A DNA stretch of 64,000 nucleotides from Akkermansiaceae bacterium (lineage in GTDB: Bacteria > Verrucomicrobiota > Verrucomicrobiia > Verrucomicrobiales > DEV007): positions 182,460-246,459 of the forward strand of contig JACKQC010000005.1 of NCBI GenBank assembly GCA_024233085.1, read 5' to 3'. The notes below the pieces were generated by a model, which was given only the letters and a program-made list of their open reading frames with translations, was not told the DNA's origin and did no database searches. Below, in pieces: positions 33,433-41,950 of this stretch. Position 1 is the first letter of the stretch, and each line of letters starts with the position of its first letter. The position numbers and the translations under genes are program-made.

Positions 33433-34671
33433 TCAGCGACGGACCCGCAGGGTTTTGGGGCGCGGTTTCTGGCGGAGGAAATGGACCGCGAGCCGTTTCA
33501 CCCGCGCGTAGCTCGCCGTCACCTCGAAGAGCGGGCTGACGACCCAGGGGCGGTAGAAGCCTTTTCCGTTCTTGGTCAGGACGAGATTGTCCGCGATGTA
33601 GCTGCACACGTGGATGGCCTTGCCGGTGTCGGCGTCGGAGATCAGGACGAGGTCGCCGAGCTGCCAGGGTTTGGTGGCGGGCTCATAGCGGTCCTGGATC
33701 TGGCTGGCAAAGACGGCGGCGTCGAAGTGGCGGTTCGAGGGGGCGTAGGCGAAAAAATTGAAGGCCGTCCAATAGCAGTCGGGCGTCTCCCAGCCGACGC
33801 TCATGGTCCGGCGCGGGTAGGTGTGGATCAGCTTGCGCGGAGTGGGCGGCAGCAGGTGGACGATGTCGAGATATTGAACCTCCGAGTTGATCGCGATGGT
33901 CTTGAGCATCGGCAGCACGTCGAGATTGCGGCCCCGGGCCGTCCAGTAGCGCGCGACATCCTCGATTTCGGCCGCCGAGCTGACCTTCAGCCGGAGCGCG
34001 AAGGATTTCTCGCGCAAAAGGGTCTTGAGAATGCGCCGGCGCTCGGTTTCATCCGCCGCCCGCCGCATCGCCAGCGCGATATCGGAGAAAGCCCGCACTC
34101 CCTCCACCGGATAGGTAAGCCGTTCGATGAGGTCGAGGGTCCGGTCGGAAAGCCCCGAGTCGGCGCCGGCGAGAGAACGGATGCCGCCGGGGGGAATGAG
34201 ATAGAAATTCCGGAAGACGTTGCCCTCGATGTCCCGCCCGATCCTTGGATAAAGCCGCGCGCGAATCTGGGGCGCGAGGCTTTCCACGAGATCCTCGGGA
34301 GGCCGGATCTCGACGATGGCGCCGTTGACACGGAGATGATCATCCCCGGTCAGGCGGGCGACGGCGTCCGGGGCCAGGCCGGCGTCGGTCAGCGTGTCGG
34401 CCGTCATTTCCGGCGTGTGGGCGACAAATTTCCACACGGTGCCCTCGACGTGGGCGTCGATGTCGCGGGCGGTGCCGACCAGGTTGTCGGGCGGCTCGAG
34501 ATTGACGACGTAGTATTCGAGATCGCCCCACGGCCCCGGGTTCAGCGCCTGGATGCCCTTTTCGGCGAAGACCGGGGGCGTGATGAGATCCTGCGCCGGG
34601 GCCGCGCAAAAGCCGCCCAGGCAGGACAATATCGTCGCCATACGGGCGACCGAGCCTCGATTTTCGACCAT
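33433..34671 (-). CDS. exported protein with a putative NlpC/P60-like C-terminal region
   Basis: Exported hypothetical protein, 412 residues. The signal peptide spans about residues 11-27 (ILSCLGGFCAAPAQD). The C-terminal third shows a Cys and a His spaced as in papain-like NlpC/P60 enzymes: C299 in DCYWTAFNFF and H354 in AIHVCSYIADN, with GDLVLI between them. If so it could cleave peptide bonds in cell-wall peptides; this is inference from residue pattern only. ATG 34671 was chosen for the signal peptide; ATG 34641 is possible. The much longer open frame to 36027 is antisense-like sequence within the M20 gene. Confidence 0.7.
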   Translation of the reverse strand: MVENRGSVARMATILSCLGGFCAAPAQDLITPPVFAEKGIQALNPGPWGDLEYYVVNLEPPDNLVGTARDIDAHVEGTVWKFVAHTPEMTADTLTDAGLAPDAVARLTGDDHLRVNGAIVEIRPPEDLVESLAPQIRARLYPRIGRDIEGNVFRNFYLIPPGGIRSLAGADSGLSDRTLDLIERLTYPVEGVRAFSDIALAMRRAADETERRRILKTLLREKSFALRLKVSSAAEIEDVARYWTARGRNLDVLPMLKTIAINSEVQYLDIVHLLPPTPRKLIHTYPRRTMSVGWETPDCYWTAFNFFAYAPSNRHFDAAVFASQIQDRYEPATKPWQLGDLVLISDADTGKAIHVCSYIADNLVLTKNGKGFYRPWVVSPLFEVTASYARVKRLAVHFLRQKPRPKTLRVRR

Positions 34672-34877
34672 GGTGGGATGGTGAAGGTGCGGTGCCGGAA
34701 AGGAAGCGTCCGCCGGAAGCCCTCGAAGGCGAAGGCCATTCCCGGAAAAAACGCGGGCCCTGAAATCAGACCGGCGGAAAGCGACGGTCCGGCGGGGAAC
34801 ATTCTGTTGGGACGCTTCATTGAAGCGGGCGCCCGCCGCCTTGTCAGGCGAAAAATTGCGTTTTTTGGGCCGCCGTT

Positions 34878-36185
34878 TCAAGCGCCGGCAAAGTCCACGA
34901 CCAGGTCGAGCAGCGTCTCCAGTCCCCAGCGGAAGCCATCCAGGGGGATGCGCTCGTCGTCGCCATGGAACAGGGCGGCGAAGTTCAGGTCCTCCGGCAG
35001 TTGCAGCGGATAGAATCCGTAGCAGACGGCGCCGAGGCGCGCGTAGTTTTTGCTGTCCGTGAATCCCGGCACAATGGCCGGCACGACGATGCCCTCCGGA
35101 TCGTGGCGCTTCACCGCCGCGCGAATGGCCTCGAAAAAGGGGGTGTCCGGGGGAAAGGCCACGGCCTCCGATTCGCGGAGCACTTCGAAGTCGAAACGCC
35201 CGCCCGTCGGATCGCCGAGGACGGCCCTCAATTCGCGGACCAGATCCGCCGCCGTCTGGCCCGGGGCCAAGCGTCCGTCGATGTCCACGCTGGCCGAACC
35301 GGGAAGGACGTTGATCTTGGAGCCCCCGCGCGCCACGGTCGGGTTGGCGGTGTTTCGCAGCACGGCCTCGACGGAGGCCCGGCGCGCCGGATCGGCGATG
35401 GCGCGGTCGAGCAGCGCGGGACCGGTGAGCGGATGGAGCAGCAGGGGCGAAAACAGGCGCTTCAGCGGGCCGGACTCCCGCGCGATGCCGCCGAGGAAGT
35501 CCCGGGCCGGCTCGCTGACGTGCCAGGGCAGGCGCGCCCGGGCGATCCGGGCCATCGCCTCGCCGAGTTGCCCCAGCGCGTTGTCCTCGGACGGCAGGGA
35601 GCTGTGCCCGGGCGTGCCGCGAATCGTCAGCCGCAGCCAGGCGACGCCCTTTTCGGCGACCTGGACGGGATAGAAACGCTTTCCGTCGAGGGGCAGGGTG
35701 AAGCCACCGACTTCGTTGACGATGTATTCCGGATCGTTCCCGAGCAGGTCGGGCCGGTTTTCCACCAGCCACTGGGAGCCGAGTTCCGCGCCGGCCTCCT
35801 CGTCGGCGACGGCGACAAAGATGAGGTCGCGATTCAGGGGCAGACCGCGCCGCCGGATCGCCAGCACCGTCATCGCGGCGAGAGTCGCGAAGCCCTTCAT
35901 GTCGATCGCGCCGCGGCCCCAAACGCATCCGTCCGCCTCGACGGCGTCGAAGGGCGGGTGCGTCCAGCGCGCCGGATCTGCGGGCACGACATCCAGGTGG
36001 CAGCTCAGCACCAGGGGGCGGCCGCACTTCCGGGAGGGATCGGCGGGGAGTTTGCAGACGAGATTTGGACGTCGCGGTTCGGCACCGGCGAGTTCGGGCG
36101 TGAGACCCGCGTCGCGAAACTTGCGGGCGAGAAATTCGGCCGCCGGCCCTTCGTTCCCCGGCGGATTGGTGGTGTCAAAGCGCAA
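34878..36185 (-). CDS. M20-family peptidase/deacetylase (ArgE/DapE-like), start unclear
   Basis: Zinc metallohydrolase of the M20 family. Counting from the TTG at 36185, metal and catalytic residues are H63 and D65 (CHLDVVPAD), D95 (GRGAIDMKGF), E129/E130 (ADEEAGAE) and a C-terminal His in ALFHGDDER. A dimerisation domain lies near 185-300. The substrate may be an N-acyl amino acid or dipeptide. The N-terminus is a problem: codons upstream of 36185 read FAEAVATLKALLRFDTT, which fits the family's first helix, but no ATG, GTG or TTG occurs before the in-frame stop at 36318. The true start may be ATC (36254), ATT or CTG, or a base may be wrong. Confidence 0.85.
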   Translation of the reverse strand: MRFDTTNPPGNEGPAAEFLARKFRDAGLTPELAGAEPRRPNLVCKLPADPSRKCGRPLVLSCHLDVVPADPARWTHPPFDAVEADGCVWGRGAIDMKGFATLAAMTVLAIRRRGLPLNRDLIFVAVADEEAGAELGSQWLVENRPDLLGNDPEYIVNEVGGFTLPLDGKRFYPVQVAEKGVAWLRLTIRGTPGHSSLPSEDNALGQLGEAMARIARARLPWHVSEPARDFLGGIARESGPLKRLFSPLLLHPLTGPALLDRAIADPARRASVEAVLRNTANPTVARGGSKINVLPGSASVDIDGRLAPGQTAADLVRELRAVLGDPTGGRFDFEVLRESEAVAFPPDTPFFEAIRAAVKRHDPEGIVVPAIVPGFTDSKNYARLGAVCYGFYPLQLPEDLNFAALFHGDDERIPLDGFRWGLETLLDLVVDFAGA

Positions 36186-36317
36186 CAGGGCCTTGAGCGT
36201 GGCGACCGCCTCGGCGAATTCGTTGTCGGTGGTTTTCAGAGTCGGGAAAGCGATTGGCCACGGCGAAATTCGGCGGCGGGAGCGGACCGGGGCTCGCGGG
36301 GCGGGACCGCCGCCGCC

Positions 36318-37076
36318 TCACCGGTTTCCTTTCGTCCGGGCGCGCTGGACGTTTCCTCCCATCTTGTTTCTGTCGAAAAGATCGGCGGGAAACTTCCCGA
36401 TCTCGACATCGCCGAAGGTCAGCGTGATGGTCCGGGAGCTGTCCACGATGGTCATCCGGGAGAGGAAGGGGCCTCCGCCGGCCTGGTTGTCGTACTGCAT
36501 GGTGGCCGAGCGCAGGAGCGTGCCGGAGGTGGCGTAGAATTCGGCCTTCTTCCCCAGGGAACCTTTTTTCGTCACCCAGTACTTGATCTGTTTGTAGGTG
36601 TCGCCGAGGGAATTTGCCTTCATGGTGTAGATCGTCGCCGCTTCGCCGTTCACTTCGCCGGGTTCGGCGGACTCGACCTTGTAGCCCTCGACAAAGCTCG
36701 TGGAGGCGATGTCGCCGATGGCCGCGTCACCGGACAGCCGCTGGCGTTTCGACACGGAAACGGGCCGGCTCAGACCCGGCTTCCAGAACCACATGCTGCC
36801 GTCGGCCTCGGCTATGTAACGCCGCCCCTTGGCTTCCTCGGGTTCAAGGACTTCGGCGAAAATTTTTCCGTTTTGCGAAGTCGCGTCGAAATGCGCGGTC
36901 TTGGTGCCTTCCGCGCCTTTTCCGACCACATCGACCGACCAGCGGACGCCCGTGTCGCCGGTCAGCACGCCGCGGGCTTTTTCGGCCGCGAGCAGCGCGG
37001 CGTCGGGAGCGTTGTCCCCGCGGCAGAGCGGAGCGGCCGTCAGGGCGAAAAACAGGGCGAGCGGAACGGGTCTCAT
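36318..37076 (-). CDS. outer-membrane lipoprotein-sorting (LolA-like) protein
   Basis: Exported protein of the LolA-like COG2834 group, 252 residues. The signal peptide MRPVPLALFFALTAAPLCRG is followed by LolA-fold patterns, including KGRRYIAEADGSMWFWKPGL, a SGDAAIGDIASTSFVEGYKV stretch and a C-terminal FGDVEIGKFPADLFDRN. Such proteins bind lipid-like ligands in the periplasm; this one may act alongside export systems rather than as canonical LolA. ATG 37076 is chosen for the signal peptide. Its stop lies in frame with and 132 nt upstream of the M20 gene, so the two may be one transcript. Confidence 0.82.
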   Translation of the reverse strand: MRPVPLALFFALTAAPLCRGDNAPDAALLAAEKARGVLTGDTGVRWSVDVVGKGAEGTKTAHFDATSQNGKIFAEVLEPEEAKGRRYIAEADGSMWFWKPGLSRPVSVSKRQRLSGDAAIGDIASTSFVEGYKVESAEPGEVNGEAATIYTMKANSLGDTYKQIKYWVTKKGSLGKKAEFYATSGTLLRSATMQYDNQAGGGPFLSRMTIVDSSRTITLTFGDVEIGKFPADLFDRNKMGGNVQRARTKGNR

Positions 37077-37132
37077 GATGAAGGGGACTAAACCACGGAC
37101 GCCGCCGCCGACAACCACCCATTTCCGGCGGG

Positions 37133-37176
37133 ACTCAACAGGGTTAGGTCAATGGGTCAACCCTGTTCGGTCGCGG
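37133..37176. repeat. dispersed 22-nt-period inverted repeat, copy 5
   Basis: Units begin at 37133 (ACTCAACAGGGTTAGGTC) and 37155 (GGTCAACCCTGTTCGG), 22 nt apart with opposite core orientation. It lies between the divergent starts of the LolA-like gene (37076, minus) and folA (37241, plus), so here it cannot act as a terminator for either and sits in their control region. Confidence 0.83.
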
Positions 37177-37240
37177 GATCGGCGTTGGGTTCGGCAAAAT
37201 GTGGGTGGTTTTTCGGGGCGACCCCCGCCAGACTGAGGGC

Positions 37241-37777
37241 ATGAAAATCTCGATGATCGCCGCGATGGCCCGCAACCGGGTGATTGGAACGGGAGACGGC
37301 GGCATCCCGTGGCGGCTGCCGCGCGACACGCTTCATTTTCGCGATTACACGGCGGGCAAGCACCTGCTGCTCGGGCGGCGCACCTTTGGCGAGATGACGG
37401 GGTGGTTTCGCGCCCACATACCGATCGTGCTGACCCGGGACGAGCGCTTCGAGCCCGCGATCGGACAGGTGGCGCATTCGGTGGACGAGGCGATCACGGA
37501 GGCGTTCGAGGACGGGGCGCCGGAACTGGTCGTCTGCGGCGGCGCGTCGGTTTACCGGGCGGCTCTGCCCTACGCGGACGAGTTGTGCCTCACCCTGATC
37601 GATGCCGAGGTCGAGGGCGAAGCCGTTTTTCCCGACTACGAAGCGGAAATCGAGTGGGAGAAGCTGTCGGAGGAAAGCCATCCCGCCGACGCGGAGAACG
37701 CCCACCCGATGACCTTCGTGAGGCTGCGGCGGATCCGGCCCTCCTCTCTGCGGCCGAGCCGGCTGCACCTGTTGTGA
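37241..37777 (+). CDS. folA: dihydrofolate reductase
   Basis: Reduces dihydrofolate to tetrahydrofolate with NADPH. The 178-residue product has the family start MKISMIAAMARNRVIG, then GIPWRLPRDTLHFRDYTAGK with the acidic/aromatic active-site region, LLLGRRTFGEM and the VVCGGASVY nucleotide loop. The C-terminal part with LCLTLIDAEVEGEAVFPD is typical. The frame is open from 37199 but that leader is unlike the family. Repeat copy 5 lies just upstream of it. Confidence 0.95.
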   Translation: MKISMIAAMARNRVIGTGDGGIPWRLPRDTLHFRDYTAGKHLLLGRRTFGEMTGWFRAHIPIVLTRDERFEPAIGQVAHSVDEAITEAFEDGAPELVVCGGASVYRAALPYADELCLTLIDAEVEGEAVFPDYEAEIEWEKLSEESHPADAENAHPMTFVRLRRIRPSSLRPSRLHLL

Positions 37778-37834
37778 ATGAAGGCCATCGCGAAACTTGA
37801 CTTGCGCGGGCTTTGAAACGACTGGCATCCGGCG

Positions 37835-38578
37835 ATGTGCACGCTGACTTGGTGGCGGGGCGCGGCGGGAGAGGGATACGAGGTCTTTTTCAACCGCGAC
37901 GAGCTGAAGACGCGTCCTCCGGCCAAGCCGCCGGCGGCCGGGGAGCGCGGGGGTGTGCGTTTTCTGAGTCCGGTGGACACCCAGGCGGGCGGGACGTGGA
38001 TCTGGGCGAACCAGTTCGGGGTCGTCATGGCGTTGCTCAATTGGTATGACCGGGAGTCGGGGGGGCATTCTCGGGAGCGGACGACCAGTCGCGGCGTGCT
38101 GCTGCGGGACCTGGCGGGCTCGCGCGGGCTGGCCGAGGCGGGCGCTGCCCTGCGCGCGCGGGGGGATCTCGGAACGGTGAAGCCGTTCACGCTGGCGGGT
38201 TTCGAGCCGGGCGGGGACATCCAGGTCTGGCGGTGGGATGGCATTGGTGAGCTGGAGGATGCGGCGGCCCCGCCGATGCCGGTCACGTCGTCCTCCTTCG
38301 AAACGGAGCGGGTGCTTCGCGCGCGGGGGGAGGCCTTCCTGTCCCTCGGCGCGGCTCCGACTCCGGAGAAACTCGAGGCCTACCACCGGAATGCCGCGCT
38401 TTCCGGCCAGCCGGCCGCACCCAGCGCCTTCACCGTGCGAATGAACCGTCCCGACGCCCAGACCTGGAGCCGGAGCCGGATCCGGGTGGAGGAGAAGCGG
38501 GTCGTGTTCGATTATCTCGCCGAGGCTCCGGATCTGGCCGGGGAACCGCAACCTTTTCGAGCCGAACTCAGTCGATGA
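37835..38578 (+). CDS. NRDE/TANGO2-family protein
   Basis: Protein of the NRDE (TANGO2-like) family, whose role in bacteria is unclear (haem handling has been proposed for animal homologs). The 247-residue product starts MCTLTWW and has the diagnostic NRDE at residues 20-23, followed by DTQAGGTWIWANQFGVVMAL. The last base pairs overlap the DedA/ATP-grasp gene as ATGA, so translation is coupled. It starts 58 nt after folA on the same strand. Confidence 0.88.
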   Translation: MCTLTWWRGAAGEGYEVFFNRDELKTRPPAKPPAAGERGGVRFLSPVDTQAGGTWIWANQFGVVMALLNWYDRESGGHSRERTTSRGVLLRDLAGSRGLAEAGAALRARGDLGTVKPFTLAGFEPGGDIQVWRWDGIGELEDAAAPPMPVTSSSFETERVLRARGEAFLSLGAAPTPEKLEAYHRNAALSGQPAAPSAFTVRMNRPDAQTWSRSRIRVEEKRVVFDYLAEAPDLAGEPQPFRAELSR

Positions 38579-40377
38579 AGGGCGCGACGGGCCATCTTCT
38601 TCGTTTTGGAAGTTGGGGCGGCGCCCTGGCGGCGGTTCTGGCACTGTCCGGCTGCGGAGGGGGACGCGTGGAAACGGAAAAAGGCGAATCGCTCAACGAG
38701 CGGCTGAGTCTGGCGGCTGGCCTGCCCGACGCGCAGGTGGGGCTGCTTTTGGGAACGGGCACCTTGGTCAGCGAGGACCTGAGCTGCGTGTGCGGGGGCA
38801 TCCTGGCGGCGCGCGGCGAGATCGGATACGGGCTGGCGACGGTGGCGTGTTTTCTTGGAATCTGGATCGGTGACCTGCTGCTCTACGCGCTGGGACGGTT
38901 CGGTGGCATGCCGCTGCTGCGGCGCGCGCCCCTGCGGTGGTGGGTCAGCGACCGGCGGGTGGAGCAGGGGAGGCAACTCTTTTGTCGTCACGGGGGAAAG
39001 CTGGTTTTTTCCTCGCGTTTTTTGCCCGGCTCGCGGTTTCCCATCTACGTCGCGTCGGGCATCGTGCGCTATCCGTTCTGGCGTTTCGCGTGCTACATGG
39101 CGCTGGCCTGCGCCATCTGGACGCCGCTGTTGGTGGGGTTTTCCCTGAAGCTGGGCGATGTGCTGCTGCGCTGGCTGGCTGTCTATGAAAAAGCGGCCTG
39201 GATCGGCGTGGTCGCGGTGGTTGCCATCGTCTGGCTGGCGATGCGGGTGCTGGAGTTCGGGGTGACGCACCGGGGGCGACGCCTCCTTTTTTCGAAGTGG
39301 TCCCGGCTGCTGGAGTGGGAATTCTGGCCGATGTGGGCGGTCTATCCGCCGGTGCTCGCCTACCTCGTGTGGCTGGCCATCCGCCACCGGAGCCTGACGG
39401 TTTTCGCGCTGACGAATCCGGCGATTCCCCTCGGCGGCCTGGCGCTGGAGTCGAAAAGCGACATCCTGCGGCGCCTGTCGGCCACGCCCGAGTCGGCGGC
39501 GCGCGTGGCGTGCTTCGCCGTCATCGAGCCCGGTCCGATCGACGCGCGGCTCGCGGCTTTGGAGACCTTTCGGAGGGAACGGGAGCTCGGATTTCCCGTG
39601 GTATTGAAGCCCGACAAGGGCGAGCGGGGCCAGGGTGTCGCGGTGATCGCCTCGGTGTCGGAGGCGCGGGATTACCTGCGGGACTGCGCGCACCCGGTCA
39701 TCGCCCAGGAACACGTCGGCGGTCTTGAATTCGGCGTCTTTTATCACCGGCATCCCGACGAGGAAACCGGCGCGATTCCCTCGATCACGGAAAAGCGGAT
39801 GCCGTCGGTGACGGGCGACGGGGAGCGCACTCTCGAGCAATTGATCCTCGACGACGCGCGCGCGGTGAAGATGGCGCGGTTTTTTCTCGATAAATGGGCG
39901 AATCGGCTCGCGTGGATCCCGGCGGCGGGCGAACTGGTGCGGCTGACGGAATTGGGCACCCACTGCCGGGGAGCGGTTTTTCTCGACGGACGACGACACG
40001 AAACCGAGGCGCTCCGCGAGGCGATCGACCGGCTGAGCCGTGCCTTCGAGGGCTTCCACTTCGGACGCTACGATATCCGGGTGCCGTCGGTGGAGGACTT
40101 CGAGGCGGGGCGAAAATTCAAGGTGCTCGAGCTGAACGGGGTGAGTTCGGAGCCGACCCACATCTACGCGCCGGGAACGCCGATCTGGTCGGCGTGGCGC
40201 GATCTGTTCCGGCTGTGGCGGACGGCCTTCGCCATCGGGGCCGCGAATCGCGCGCGGGGTATGCGGCCGCCGACAGTGCGCGAGGTCGCCGGAGTCATCC
40301 GGGCGCATCGGGAACACGCGTGGTTCGAGGCGCCGCCCGTGGCCGGTTCGGAAGACGGGAGTGACGAATCGAAATGA
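38575..40377 (+). CDS. fusion of a DedA-type (VTT) membrane domain and an ATP-grasp ligase
   Basis: Unusual 600-residue two-domain protein. The N-terminus has a lipobox-like LALSGC (22-27). A DedA/VTT-like membrane domain lies at about 55-200, with FLGIWIGDLLLYALGRFGG and the SRFLPGSRFPIYVASGIVR hallmark. One or two more TM helices follow (about 210-275). The C-terminal cytoplasmic ATP-grasp domain (about 285-545) has VVLKPDKGERGQGVAV, FGRYDIRVPS and VLELNGVSSEPTHIYAPG. ATP-grasp enzymes join a carboxylate to an amine or thiol, and DedA proteins are linked to lipid movement. An aminoacyl-lipid role is therefore conceivable but unproven. Its start and stop both overlap neighbours by ATGA. Confidence 0.88.
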   Translation: MKGATGHLLRFGSWGGALAAVLALSGCGGGRVETEKGESLNERLSLAAGLPDAQVGLLLGTGTLVSEDLSCVCGGILAARGEIGYGLATVACFLGIWIGDLLLYALGRFGGMPLLRRAPLRWWVSDRRVEQGRQLFCRHGGKLVFSSRFLPGSRFPIYVASGIVRYPFWRFACYMALACAIWTPLLVGFSLKLGDVLLRWLAVYEKAAWIGVVAVVAIVWLAMRVLEFGVTHRGRRLLFSKWSRLLEWEFWPMWAVYPPVLAYLVWLAIRHRSLTVFALTNPAIPLGGLALESKSDILRRLSATPESAARVACFAVIEPGPIDARLAALETFRRERELGFPVVLKPDKGERGQGVAVIASVSEARDYLRDCAHPVIAQEHVGGLEFGVFYHRHPDEETGAIPSITEKRMPSVTGDGERTLEQLILDDARAVKMARFFLDKWANRLAWIPAAGELVRLTELGTHCRGAVFLDGRRHETEALREAIDRLSRAFEGFHFGRYDIRVPSVEDFEAGRKFKVLELNGVSSEPTHIYAPGTPIWSAWRDLFRLWRTAFAIGAANRARGMRPPTVREVAGVIRAHREHAWFEAPPVAGSEDGSDESK

Positions 40378-41207
40378 GCGATCGGACGAGACAGCGAACG
40401 GTCGATATCGCGACTCAGTTGCCCTGGCTCGCGGGCCCGGGCGTCCTGAACCGGGCGGCGTTTCACCTGACCGAAAAGTTGCTGGGCTATCATCGGATCG
40501 ATGCCCTGTTTGCGCGGGCGGCGGCGGATGGCGCCTCCGGAGGCGACTACCTGCGGCGGCTGCGGGAGGTTTTTGAAATGCGGATGGATGTCTCCGGCCC
40601 CGGACTGGAGGCGTGGCCGAAAAAGGGACCTGTCCTTGTGGCGGCGAACCACCCCTTCGGCGGAGCGGACGCCATTTGCCTGGGCGCGCTCGCCTTCGAA
40701 TTGCGCCCGGACACCCGCCTCCTGGCGAACGAGTTTCTCGCCGGCATCGCTCCTCTGCGGGAGGCGCTCATCCCGGTGAATGTGTTCGGCGGCGCGGCGG
40801 CGGCGCGGCGAAATGCGCGCGGACTCCGCGAGGCGGTGGCGCATCTCGGGGCGGGCGGCCAGTTGGTGGTGTTTCCGGCCGGTGAGGTCGGGAGTTGGAC
40901 CTGGAGCGACCGGCGGATCGTCGAAAAACCCTGGGCGCCGCATCTCGGCCATCTCCTCGGCGGATCGGGCGCCACGGTGGTGCCGGCGTTTCTGCCGGGC
41001 CGGAATTCAGGACTTTTCCAGGCGCTGGGCGCGATTCACCCGCTGCTGCGCACCGCTTGGCTGGGGAGGGAATTGCTGCGGCGTCGCGGCTCGACGGTCT
41101 CGATCCGGCTGGGGCAACCCCGGCTTCCCGGGACTTTTGATGCGGATTCGGGCGCGGCGACGGAAGCGATTCGGGAGGCGGTGATGGCCCTGCGGCGTCT
41201 CGCGTGA
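40374..41207 (+). CDS. PlsC/LPLAT-family acyltransferase (OlsA/COG3176-like)
   Basis: O-acyltransferase of the lysophospholipid acyltransferase family, 277 residues. The catalytic motif is NHPFGGADA with H93 and D99 (five residues apart, as in the hemolysin-like COG3176 subgroup rather than the usual four). FPAGEVG (167-173) is the second acyltransferase motif. The start overlaps the DedA/ATP-grasp stop as ATGA. Together they may modify or re-acylate a membrane lipid. The OlsB-like GNAT at 29696 belongs to the same subgroup's other half. Confidence 0.9.
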   Translation: MSDRTRQRTVDIATQLPWLAGPGVLNRAAFHLTEKLLGYHRIDALFARAAADGASGGDYLRRLREVFEMRMDVSGPGLEAWPKKGPVLVAANHPFGGADAICLGALAFELRPDTRLLANEFLAGIAPLREALIPVNVFGGAAAARRNARGLREAVAHLGAGGQLVVFPAGEVGSWTWSDRRIVEKPWAPHLGHLLGGSGATVVPAFLPGRNSGLFQALGAIHPLLRTAWLGRELLRRRGSTVSIRLGQPRLPGTFDADSGAATEAIREAVMALRRLA

Positions 41208-41324
41208 GAAAGAAGATGCCGGATCGCGAACTGTGGCTTGGCCAAGATGTTGCGGAGTAAGCGTGCGCATCCACACGCCCGCCTCCATTCGAATGTCTTT
41301 CGCCCTCCGGAAAGCGGGGAATTC

Positions 41325-41353
41325 TTGACAAAACGGATGAAATCTCGTGAAAT
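41325..41353 (+). promoter_or_regulatory. candidate sigma70-type promoter upstream of the DUF5684 gene
   Basis: Perfect -35 TTGACA (41325-41330), 17-nt spacer, then TGAAAT (41348-41353), which keeps 4 of 6 -10 positions. Transcription would begin near 41360, about 60 nt before the ATG at 41422. The rest of the 215-nt gap after the acyltransferase shows nothing else I can support. Confidence 0.55.
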
Positions 41354-41421
41354 TCGCCGCAGTCGCCACCGAATTTCCGGTGGTGCGAACCGCATCAAAA
41401 AACACCCAGAAAACTTCTGAA

Positions 41422-41859
41422 ATGAACTTCTTGAACCATCTCAACATTCTTGCCCAGCAACAAGTCGAGCTTTCCGACGAACAGGCCGCGGCTGTCGCCG
41501 CGGGTATGGGCTTTTTCGTCATGATTTCCTGCGTAATGACCGTTATCGCAGTGTTTTGCATTGTTTCGATGTGGAAAATCTTTACGAAAGCGAACAAGCC
41601 CGGTTGGCCGGCGATCATTCCGTTCTACAACGTTATCGTTCTTTTGGAGGTGGTGGGACGCCCGGCCTGGTGGCTCGCGCTGCTGATTGTTCCGGGGGTA
41701 AATCTGGTCTGTGGAATCATCGTCATGATCGATTTAGCGAAAAGCTTCGGAAAGACGGTGGGATATGGATTGGGATTGGCGATTCTAAGCATCATTTTTT
41801 GGCCGATGCTCGCATTCGGCAGCGCCCAATACCAAGGACCGGCCGCGGCTCAGAATTGA
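41422..41859 (+). CDS. DUF5684-type small membrane protein
   Basis: Integral membrane protein, 145 residues. The C-terminal half has the DUF5684 pattern KANKPGWPAIIPFYNVIVLL, then VGRPAWWLALLIVPGVNLV and FGKTVGYGLGLAIL, as three TM segments. A first TM segment (about 29-50) precedes them. The N-terminus is hydrophilic (LAQQQVELSDEQAAAVAAG). Function unknown. ATG 41422 is preferred because the candidate promoter ends close upstream; an in-frame ATG at 41347 would lie inside that promoter. Confidence 0.85.
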   Translation: MNFLNHLNILAQQQVELSDEQAAAVAAGMGFFVMISCVMTVIAVFCIVSMWKIFTKANKPGWPAIIPFYNVIVLLEVVGRPAWWLALLIVPGVNLVCGIIVMIDLAKSFGKTVGYGLGLAILSIIFWPMLAFGSAQYQGPAAAQN

Positions 41860-41884
41860 CCGCGACCTTTCCCGCTTTTTGACC

Positions 41885-41926
41885 GAAAAGGGCGAATCCG
41901 GCGACGTGTCGGGTTTGCCCTTTTTC
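41885..41926. terminator. bidirectional intrinsic terminator between convergent genes
   Basis: GAAAAGGGCGAATCCG pairs with CGGGTTTGCCCTTTTTC around GCGACGTGT, with one G-T pair and one mismatch. A T-tract follows on the plus strand and, because of the leading A-tract, on the minus strand too. It lies between the DUF5684 gene (plus) and the DUF1501 gene (minus), so it can serve both. Confidence 0.82.
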
Positions 41927-41950
41927 GTTGGGAAAGGCGTCGCGCCGGCT

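Noticed and set aside
34672..36027. Upstream extension of the NlpC-like gene frame, up to 864 residues
   Set aside because: The extension is Arg/Pro-rich and lies on the same strand in another frame of the M20 gene; a signal peptide begins only at 34671.
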